A DNA stretch of 10,872 nucleotides, taken from NCBI GenBank assembly GCA_002405565.1, contig DHMB01000117.1, positions 1 to 10,872 on the forward strand, written 5' to 3'. Every line of letters begins with the position of its first letter. Within the stretch, counting starts at the first letter, position 1. This document shows positions 1 to 6,038 of the stretch, in pieces. A program made the position numbers and the translations under genes. The DNA comes from Clostridiales bacterium UBA4653. GTDB lineage: Bacteria; Bacillota; Clostridia; Oscillospirales; CAG-272. Below the pieces are notes generated by a model. It saw only the letters and a list, made by a program, of their open reading frames with translations, was not told the origin of the DNA and ran no database searches.

Positions 1-865
1 CGAGGGTTGTATAATTTCCATATGCAATCTCTGCTGCTTCAAGCGAAGAATTCCTTTTTATTATATTTATTATGGTAAAAGTATCTATGGTGCTTGTCAG
101 ATTGAGCGCCACCGAGCTCAGCATGACCGGTACCGATATAAGAAGCAGATTTTTGAGTATTTTTCCTGTTGAAGACACTTTTCCGTCGTCGGCAGCAAGC
201 GTGTAACTGTAATCCTGACGGTGCAAAAGCTTAGCACACACAAGGAAAATCAGTCCGCAAGCCTCTCCGATTGCGACGCCCGCAATCGCATATGCGGCAC
301 AGATTTCAATACTTTTTCCGCTGTTTACCGCCCACGTTCCGAGGACTATTCCAAGCACAAACTTCCCCACCGATTCTATCACCTCGGAGCCGGCTGTCGG
401 AAACATGTCCTGATGTCCCTGGAAATATCCTCTTATAGAACTTGATATGCAAATAAGAAACAACGTCGGTGATATTGCCATTATAGCCCAGCTCGCATCT
501 GCCGAGCCCATCAGCTTTGCAAGCCCGTTCGCCCCGAACAGCATTATTGAGGTTCCGAGTGTTCCCAGGACAAAAAACAGACACACGGCGGTACGGAATA
601 TGCGTTGAACTTCAAGTTTTTTCCCTTTGACTCTTGCTTCCGAAACCATCATCGATATTGCTGTCGGAAGTCCCGCGGTTGAAATGAGATAGAGCGTTGT
701 AAAAAGATTATAAGCTATATTGAAATAGCTCATCCCTCGGTCTTTGAGAAGATTGTGTAGCGGTATTTTGAATAAAACGCCTATAACCTTTACGATGATA
801 TTCGATACCATCAATATCATCACGCCAACTATAAGACGCGGTTCTTTTGTCTTGTTTTTCTGCAT
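1..865 (-). CDS. SpoVB/MurJ-family lipid flippase, N-terminal part (runs off left edge)
   Basis: This is the 5' part of a polytopic membrane protein of the MOP superfamily (polysaccharide biosynthesis / SpoVB / YtgP-MurJ group), which flips lipid-linked cell-wall precursors across the cytoplasmic membrane. I translated it directly from the minus strand: the ATG is at 865-863 and 288 codons stay open to base 1, where the window cuts it. Full-length relatives have roughly 500-550 residues, so about half is present. Visible features are alternating hydrophobic segments (about seven, e.g. around residues 12-36, 92-114, 188-211 and 239-262), the family-like stretch AGLPTAISMMVSE at 64-76 and RGYFQG at 145-150, followed by a Pro-Thr-Ala loop. 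An AAGG ribosome site (875-878) lies 9 bases before the start. It is separated from the kinase gene by 89 bases and may have its own promoter. The sequence seen cannot decide between a sporulation-specific SpoVB role and a vegetative MurJ role. Confidence 0.88.
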   Translation of the reverse strand, partial: MQKNKTKEPRLIVGVMILMVSNIIVKVIGVLFKIPLHNLLKDRGMSYFNIAYNLFTTLYLISTAGLPTAISMMVSEARVKGKKLEVQRIFRTAVCLFFVLGTLGTSIMLFGANGLAKLMGSADASWAIMAISPTLFLICISSSIRGYFQGHQDMFPTAGSEVIESVGKFVLGIVLGTWAVNSGKSIEICAAYAIAGVAIGEACGLIFLVCAKLLHRQDYSYTLAADDGKVSSTGKILKNLLLISVPVMLSSVALNLTSTIDTFTIINIIKRNSSLEAAEIAYGNYTTL

Positions 866-889
866 TTCCGGGAGCCTTTCAAAGCGTTA

Positions 890-895
890 ATTATA
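890..895 (-). promoter_or_regulatory. Possible -10 box for the flippase gene
   Basis: The minus strand reads TATAAT here, 24 bases before the ATG. It overlaps the outer arm of the inverted repeat. At the expected distance upstream there is only a poor match to TTGACA (around 913-919, inside the inner hairpin arm), and there is no TGn extension. In so AT-rich a stretch the match could be accidental. Confidence 0.3.
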
Positions 896-947
896 TATGT
901 TTTTTCGGTTTAACGATAAAATTCTATTCATTTTATCGCACATATAT
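893..947 (-). repeat. Nested inverted repeat ahead of the flippase gene
   Basis: The inner dyad is a perfect 9-base match, CGATAAAAT at 914-922 against ATTTTATCG at 930-938, with a 7-base loop. The outer arms ATATATGT (893-900) and ACATATAT (940-947) are also perfectly complementary over 8 bases. The left arms are separated by 13 bases and the right arms by 1 base. In RNA this could form a long stem with one asymmetric internal loop; in DNA it could be an operator. The arms are very AT-rich, so chance is a real alternative. No T-run follows the stem, which argues against an intrinsic terminator. Confidence 0.55.
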
Positions 948-954
948 GCCAATT

Positions 955-1857
955 TCAGGAATTCTGTTTCCGACCGATAAATTCTCTGAATACAGAGTCC
1001 GACGGGATAAGTCCGGACGGAATTTCCGGCACATTCAGATATTTATCCTCAAAGCCTTTATAGACTTCGAGCTCTTCCGGATTTTGAAGATCAAATCTCA
1101 CCGTATTGAGGATGTACGGTTTCATTACGTTTATTTCGTAAAGCATGAGAGAATTTATTATAAAATCGACATTTTTACTTGCCGGAATTATTGATTTTTC
1201 CTCATTTGCGACAACATCTGCCCAAAGGTCAATCGTTCTTCTCGCCGATGATGAGCGGAACTTATAATCGCGGACAAGTCTGCGCACAAAACGGATATCT
1301 CTTGCGGAAAAATACTTTCCGTACGCCATGACGTCATCCGAAACGCTTATATAGATCGTTTTCATGCTTTCTTTCGGTATATACGAAAGTATTTCGGGGT
1401 ACAACGCCTGTATTCCCTCAAATACAATTATCTCGTTTTCGGCAAGTCTGTGAGGTCTGTAACCGCTACGCGCCTCTATGTTGAAATCGAATATCGGGAG
1501 CTGTGCTTCCCTGCCACTTGTAAGATCGCCTACACATTTTCCGAAATATTCAAGGTCGATTGCCGCCGCAGTTTCAAAATCAGGTTTGGGTTCATCTTTG
1601 ATTCTGTTGCGATAAAAATCGTCTATGGAGATAACCTCCGCCTGCTTTCCGTACTGTGCAAGCTCGCTGAAAAGTATAGACGCCGTCGTTGTTTTTCCGG
1701 AGCACGACGGTCCGCAAAGCATAACAAATTTCACGCTACTGTCGCTTGCAATGCTTCTTGCAACGTCAAGCACCTGTTTTGTATAATTATCCTCACATGA
1801 AAGAACAAATTCCTTCATTTCATTTTCATCGTTAAAAATTCTGTCGTAGTTTATCAC
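955..1857 (-). CDS. Uridine-kinase-like P-loop nucleoside kinase
   Basis: A 300-residue kinase of the uridine kinase / phosphoribulokinase-like family, which phosphorylates a nucleoside with a nucleotide triphosphate, probably in pyrimidine salvage. Walker A is GPSCSGKT at 49-56. SIDDFY at 77-82 matches the substrate-site motif, IVFEGIQAL at 144-152 the second core strand, and RRLVRDYKFR at 192-201 with a following TIDLW resembles the lid of this family. The start is GTG at 1857-1855, chosen because a near-perfect Shine-Dalgarno site sits 7 bases ahead and the next ATG (codon 14) has no such site. The hemZ stop codon overlaps that site and lies 14 bases away, which suggests coupled translation. 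Many clostridial relatives known to me are about 550 residues, with a threonyl-tRNA-synthetase-like (TGS) N-terminal part; that part is absent here and only about 40 residues precede the kinase core. The true substrate is uncertain. Confidence 0.88.
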   Translation of the reverse strand: MINYDRIFNDENEMKEFVLSCEDNYTKQVLDVARSIASDSSVKFVMLCGPSCSGKTTTASILFSELAQYGKQAEVISIDDFYRNRIKDEPKPDFETAAAIDLEYFGKCVGDLTSGREAQLPIFDFNIEARSGYRPHRLAENEIIVFEGIQALYPEILSYIPKESMKTIYISVSDDVMAYGKYFSARDIRFVRRLVRDYKFRSSSARRTIDLWADVVANEEKSIIPASKNVDFIINSLMLYEINVMKPYILNTVRFDLQNPEELEVYKGFEDKYLNVPEIPSGLIPSDSVFREFIGRKQNS

Positions 1858-1864
1858 AGTGATA

Positions 1865-1873
1865 ACCTCCTTT
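1865..1873 (-). promoter_or_regulatory. Strong ribosome binding site deciding a GTG start
   Basis: The minus strand reads AAAGGAGGT, a near-perfect anti-16S match, 7 bases before the GTG at 1857. It overlaps the TAA stop of the hemZ gene (1874-1872), so ribosomes finishing hemZ end on the kinase initiation site. Confidence 0.8.
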
Positions 1874-3350
1874 ATGTATTCTGCGTGTAAAACTCCTCTA
1901 TCGTCCTTAACTTATTCTGTCCCTTTTCGTTTTCCTTATCGGATAAATATTCATAAGGGTATTTATAATCGAAAATTCTTTCAATCTTCCCTCCTGCCGG
2001 CGACACAAGCTTTGACACAGCCCCTGCGCCGACGGAGAATATTGAGTGTACTTCCTCCATCATATATATGTTGTATCTTCCCTCCGTGCCCGGCATTGCA
2101 AAGCCGACATTTTCAAGATTATCGACAGTATTTTTCTGTCTGTATATATAATAAGGAATGTATCCCGCATTTTTGCAGGCGAGCTGCGCATAGTCAACGC
2201 ATTTCGTCGTTTCGCTGAAGGTGTTGCATATATCTCCCGCGCGATTTGCAAAATCAGCCGCGCTCTTTATGCAAAGCGTGTGCACGGTTACATTGTCTGG
2301 ATGAAGGTCAATGATTTTGTCGACCGTTTCCGAAAAGCTCCTGAAGCCTTCGGAAGGCAGTCCGGCGATAAGGTCTGTGTTTATATGCTTTATTCCGGAA
2401 TTTTTCACAAGATCATACGCCCTGAAAAATTCGTCAACCGTGTGATGTCTGCCGATTATTTCAAGTACTGCGGGGTTCAACGTCTGCGGGTTTACGCTCA
2501 CTCTTGTGACGCCGCCGTTCTTTATAACGGCGAGTTTTTCCGCCGTTATTGTGTCCGGGCGACCGGCTTCAAGCGTAAATTCTTCAAGAAGCGACGTATC
2601 TGCGCACGAATTTATCACATTCAGCAGTTTTCCGAGCTGTTTTTCATCAAGCGTGGTCGGAGTACCGCCGCCGATGTAAACCGTAGAGACCGTCAGCCCG
2701 AGCGCTTTTATCTCGTCAAAAATGCGCTTTATATCAATACAGAGCTTGTCGACATAATCATCTATAAGCGACAGCAGCTTTGATGACGTAAATGAAACGA
2801 AGCTGCAATAGCTGCATCTTGACGGGCAAAACGGTATCGAAATATAGACGCTGCATGTGTTTTTTCCGAGCTTTGAGATTATCTTCTTTTCAACAGACGC
2901 GATGTCCGTCACGAGCGCGGCTTTTTTCGGCGAAACGAGATATTCTTTCGCCATCTGACTTTTGACTTCCGCCTTTGTAGAACCCGAATATAAGCCCTTG
3001 AGCGCGAGCTTTGCGGGTCTGACGCCTGTGAGTATTCCCCACTGCGGAGCTATTCCGAGCAGAACCTTCCCCGCCGCAAAAAATGCCTTGCCGCATGCGA
3101 TACGGCGAAGAGTGTAGTCGCTGTATTTTCCGGTGTTTTGCTCCGAATGTACCTTTGTGACGCTCTTCCCTCCAGCCGAAAGCGTTACTGTCGCTGTTGC
3201 TTTTTCTCCGTCAAAATCAACGTTGACTATCGCCTCCGGCGTGCCATCGGTCGCATTGTCGGTCTTTGCAAATTTGGACGCCGGAAAAAACAGAAGACAA
3301 AGCGTCTGCACATAGTATTCGTTTATATCACCGTTTACAGTAAGTTTCAT
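1872..3350 (-). CDS. hemZ: HemZ-type radical SAM coproporphyrinogen dehydrogenase-like protein
   Basis: A 492-residue radical SAM enzyme of the HemN/HemW superfamily, closest to Firmicutes HemZ, annotated as oxygen-independent coproporphyrinogen III dehydrogenase (decarboxylation of coproporphyrinogen to protoporphyrinogen). The N-terminal ~165 residues form a non-catalytic domain containing GVRPAKLALKGL (109-120), a HemZ hallmark. The iron-sulfur cluster motif CPSRCSYC has cysteines at 175, 179 and 182. The SAM-binding stretch IGGGTPT is at 226-232, the TLEAGRPD strand at 259-266 and a late GAGAVS at 441-446. The ATG at 3350 overlaps the dtd stop in an ATGA, and AGGA lies 9 bases upstream. 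No other heme gene is in the window, so a role in heme synthesis is family-based. HemW-like heme binding or another radical SAM reaction remains possible. Confidence 0.9.
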   Translation of the reverse strand: MKLTVNGDINEYYVQTLCLLFFPASKFAKTDNATDGTPEAIVNVDFDGEKATATVTLSAGGKSVTKVHSEQNTGKYSDYTLRRIACGKAFFAAGKVLLGIAPQWGILTGVRPAKLALKGLYSGSTKAEVKSQMAKEYLVSPKKAALVTDIASVEKKIISKLGKNTCSVYISIPFCPSRCSYCSFVSFTSSKLLSLIDDYVDKLCIDIKRIFDEIKALGLTVSTVYIGGGTPTTLDEKQLGKLLNVINSCADTSLLEEFTLEAGRPDTITAEKLAVIKNGGVTRVSVNPQTLNPAVLEIIGRHHTVDEFFRAYDLVKNSGIKHINTDLIAGLPSEGFRSFSETVDKIIDLHPDNVTVHTLCIKSAADFANRAGDICNTFSETTKCVDYAQLACKNAGYIPYYIYRQKNTVDNLENVGFAMPGTEGRYNIYMMEEVHSIFSVGAGAVSKLVSPAGGKIERIFDYKYPYEYLSDKENEKGQNKLRTIEEFYTQNT

Positions 3351-3814
3351 TTTTTAATATCCTTTTTAAGAAGTACTTCACTGTCCATAACAATTGTTAT
3401 TGGGCCGTCATTATTTATCGTATACATCATTTTTGCCCCGAAAATACCGGTTCCGACGTATCCGATGTATTTTTTCAGTTCCGAAACAAAGAGCTCATAA
3501 AGTTCATTTGCCCGTTCCGGAAGCTCTGCGTCAAAATAATCGGGACGGTTACCGTGCGCATAATTTGCGCAGAGCGTAAAGTTGGAAACAACTATCGCGC
3601 TCCCGCCTATATCGGTAACTGAAAGGTTGAGTTTGTCATTTTCGTCTGAAAAAATGCGTAGCTTCGCAATTTTTGCCGCAAGCGCAACGGCGTCTTCAGG
3701 AGTATCGCCTTTTCTTACGCCGAGAAGAATCGCAAGTCCTGAGTCCATTTTTCCCGTCAACTCACCGTCGGAGATAACCTGCGCCGAGCTGACTCTCTGT
3801 ATTACAGCACGCAT
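3347..3814 (-). CDS. dtd: D-aminoacyl-tRNA deacylase
   Basis: A 155-residue cytoplasmic proofreading enzyme that hydrolyses D-amino acids (and misacylated glycine) from tRNA, preventing their entry into protein. It opens with MRAVIQRVSSAQV, the near-invariant family start. The active-site motif usually read as SQFTL appears as SNFTL at 77-81, and the cross-subunit Gly-Pro motif is NDGPIT at 135-140, preceded by TGIFGAKM (122-129). Family members work as homodimers and average about 145-150 residues, so the lysine-rich tail is slightly long. The ATG at 3814 is 3 bases after the rel stop, and its ribosome site GGAGGC (3821-3826) lies inside the last rel codons. Its end overlaps hemZ by 4 bases. 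The Gln-to-Asn change is conservative and no other key residue looks lost. Confidence 0.95.
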   Translation of the reverse strand: MRAVIQRVSSAQVISDGELTGKMDSGLAILLGVRKGDTPEDAVALAAKIAKLRIFSDENDKLNLSVTDIGGSAIVVSNFTLCANYAHGNRPDYFDAELPERANELYELFVSELKKYIGYVGTGIFGAKMMYTINNDGPITIVMDSEVLLKKDIKK

Positions 3815-3817
3815 AAA

Positions 3818-6034
3818 TCAGCCTCCGTTCTTTGCATATCCGCGCTCAACGGCTATGACATCTTTTATACTTTTAAGTCTTGCCATTATGCTGTTGAAGT
3901 GCGCAAGATTTTTACACGCAACGGCAATGTTGAACACGACCTCGCCCCCCGTGCGCTTCTGGGTGTTTATCTGAATTATCGACACCTTCATATCCGCCAG
4001 AGCCGTGCTTATGTCGGCAAGCATGGAAATTCTGTCCTCTGTAACTACCTGCATGAGAGCTTCGTATTGAGCACGCTTTGCGTCGCTTTCATCGACTTCT
4101 TTCCATTCGACATTTACGAACCTGTCTGTTTCTTTTGACATCGAATTCAGTATATTCGGGCAGTCCACCTTGTGAACCGAAATTCCGTAACCCTTTGTTA
4201 TAAATCCGACGATACTATCTCCGGGAAGAGGGTTACAACACTTGGCGAACTTGACCTGACACCCTTCGACGCCGTCGACTATAACGCCGCCGTAGGAATG
4301 TGAGGAACGCGGTCTCTGCACGGTCTGAACCTGCGTAACATCCGTTATCTTCACTTCGGGCTCCGGCATTACAACGCGCTCGAATTCTTCTTTCAGACGC
4401 GAGCCGACCGTAGTCATGCTTATTCCGCCGTATCCGAGCATACCGAAAAGGTCTTCCGGCGAATTCATACCCATTCTTGCCGCAACCTTACCTGTGATTT
4501 CGGTAAACTGCTCGTCGGTTATATGAACGGGAGACATCCTGCGGAGCTCTGCCTGTATCTCGCTTTTTCCCGCTTCGATATTCTCCGCACGTTTTTCTTT
4601 TTTGAACCACTGGCGGATTTTTGCCCTCGCCTCGCTCGTGTGCGCGATTTTGAGCCAGTCTCTACTCGGTCCTTTTGAAGCGGAGGAGGTGATAATTTCA
4701 ACAATTTCTCCGTTGTTCAGCTTGCGGTCGATCGGAACGATCATTCCGTTCACCTTCGCGCCGATCATCCTGTTTCCGACAGCCGAGTGAATGTGATATG
4801 CAAAGTCTATACAGTTTGCATTCTGCGGTAGCGTTACAACGTCCCCATTGGGTGTAAAGACGAAAGTCTCATCCTGGAAAATATCAATTTTCAGCGCGTC
4901 TATAAACTCGTCCGGATCTGCCGTGCTTGACTCATTTTCTATGAGCTTTGCAATCCATTCGAGCTTACGGTCAAGATCACCGTCGCTCTTGTCACCGGAT
5001 TTGTATTTCCAATGCGCCGCAATACCGTATTCGGCTATCTGGTGCATTTCCCATGTTCTTATCTGCACTTCAAACGGGATACCGTCACGACCGATAACGG
5101 TTGTGTGCAATGAGCGATACATATTGGGTTTCGGAATCGAGATATAGTCCTTGAAGCGCCCGGGCATGGAATTGAACATTTCGTGTATGATTCCAAGCGC
5201 AGTATAACATTCAAGCTCAGTATTCACGATTATACGTATGGCATAAAAATCGTATATCTCATCAAAGCTCTTGTTTTGGTTATACATCTTTTTATATATG
5301 CTGTATACCGATTTGACGCGGCCTTCAAGCGTGCATTTTATGCCGTTTTCATTCATTTTTTCATGAATGAGCTTTCTTGTCTTGTTTATGAAATCACGGT
5401 TTTCGCCGAACTTACGCTCTATGTCGTTGCTCACTTCGTCATACCCTATCGGGTCAAGATAAGAGAGAGCAAGATTTTCAAGCTCCTGCTTGATTCTCTG
5501 CATACCGAGACGATGTGCAAGAGGCGCATAGACGTGCATTGTTTCAAGCGCAATCGTACGTCGCTTGCTCTCCGGTTGAGCGTTGAGCGTACGCATATTG
5601 TGAAGTCTGTCCGCGAGCTTTATAAATATAACGCGGACGTCCTTCGCCATTGCAAGAAACATCTTGCGAAGACTTTCCATATGAGCGTCTTCTTTGTCCT
5701 CTATTCGTATCTGAACGAGCTTTGTCAGCCCGTCGACAAGCTCTGCGACCTGATCTCCGAATTCTTTCTTTATTTTTTCAAGATCAATCTTGTCCGAGCA
5801 GTCCTCAATAGTATCGTGAAGAAGCGCCGCACAGATGGAGTCCGTATCGAGCTCGAGTCCCGCAACTATCTCCGCAACAGCGATAGGATGGCAGATATAT
5901 TCCTCCCCGCTCTTGCGGTACTGTCCCTCGTGGAGCTGCTTTGCGTACTCATATGCTTTTTTTATCTTTTCGATGTTGTATTTTTTACCCGTATTTTCGA
6001 GAATAAAAAGAAGTCTGTCAATTCCTGAAAACAT
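3818..6034 (-). CDS. rel: Bifunctional (p)ppGpp synthetase/hydrolase (Rel)
   Basis: A 738-residue stringent-response enzyme that makes (p)ppGpp from GTP/GDP plus ATP when uncharged tRNA stalls ribosomes, and degrades it otherwise. The HD hydrolase domain (about 20-190) keeps R40, H49, H73-D74, E77-D78 and D142, so hydrolysis should be intact. The synthetase domain (about 230-345) keeps EGRVKSVYSIYKKM (237-250), D262 in the YDFYAIR strand, YRSLHTT (306-312) and FEVQIRTWEMH (321-331), so synthesis should be intact too. Downstream come a TGS domain (about 386-449), a helical region, the conserved-cysteine domain (C599, C600, H621, C625) and a C-terminal ACT domain (about 660-730). Full length and domain order match long Rel proteins. 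The ATG at 6034 follows the recJ stop by 4 bases, with GAGGT 7 bases upstream. Clostridial recJ and rel are often separated by apt, which is absent here. Confidence 0.97.
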   Translation of the reverse strand: MFSGIDRLLFILENTGKKYNIEKIKKAYEYAKQLHEGQYRKSGEEYICHPIAVAEIVAGLELDTDSICAALLHDTIEDCSDKIDLEKIKKEFGDQVAELVDGLTKLVQIRIEDKEDAHMESLRKMFLAMAKDVRVIFIKLADRLHNMRTLNAQPESKRRTIALETMHVYAPLAHRLGMQRIKQELENLALSYLDPIGYDEVSNDIERKFGENRDFINKTRKLIHEKMNENGIKCTLEGRVKSVYSIYKKMYNQNKSFDEIYDFYAIRIIVNTELECYTALGIIHEMFNSMPGRFKDYISIPKPNMYRSLHTTVIGRDGIPFEVQIRTWEMHQIAEYGIAAHWKYKSGDKSDGDLDRKLEWIAKLIENESSTADPDEFIDALKIDIFQDETFVFTPNGDVVTLPQNANCIDFAYHIHSAVGNRMIGAKVNGMIVPIDRKLNNGEIVEIITSSASKGPSRDWLKIAHTSEARAKIRQWFKKEKRAENIEAGKSEIQAELRRMSPVHITDEQFTEITGKVAARMGMNSPEDLFGMLGYGGISMTTVGSRLKEEFERVVMPEPEVKITDVTQVQTVQRPRSSHSYGGVIVDGVEGCQVKFAKCCNPLPGDSIVGFITKGYGISVHKVDCPNILNSMSKETDRFVNVEWKEVDESDAKRAQYEALMQVVTEDRISMLADISTALADMKVSIIQINTQKRTGGEVVFNIAVACKNLAHFNSIMARLKSIKDVIAVERGYAKNGG

Positions 6035-6038
6035 TTAA

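Larger units (their letters stand above)
866..954 (-). other. Intergenic region between kinase and flippase genes
   Basis: This is the only gap in the window longer than 20 bases between genes. It is AT-rich and carries a nested inverted repeat (893-947) plus a TATAAT-like box. No U-tract follows the hairpin on either strand, so it does not look like a standard intrinsic terminator. Transcription may either read through from the upstream operon or restart here. Confidence 0.7.

Noticed and set aside
306..584. 92-codon minus-strand frame
   Set aside because: It is out of frame within the flippase gene, whose 288-codon frame is open over the same bases and shows clear family motifs.
914..938. 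Hairpin considered as an intrinsic terminator of the operon
   Set aside because: The stem is AT-rich and no T-run follows it on the minus or the plus strand, so it lacks the features of a Rho-independent terminator.
847..1194. 115-codon plus-strand frame spanning the intergenic gap
   Set aside because: Most of it is antisense to the kinase and flippase genes and it has no recognisable domain. Only the short gap would be unexplained by neighbours.
2046..2783. 245-codon open frame on the plus strand
   Set aside because: It is antisense to the hemZ radical SAM core, with no family resemblance and no supporting ribosome site or operon context.
5183..6028. 281-codon open frame on the plus strand
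   Set aside because: It lies wholly antisense to the rel HD and synthetase domains, whose motifs are intact. Its translation has no recognisable domain, so it is a codon-bias shadow.
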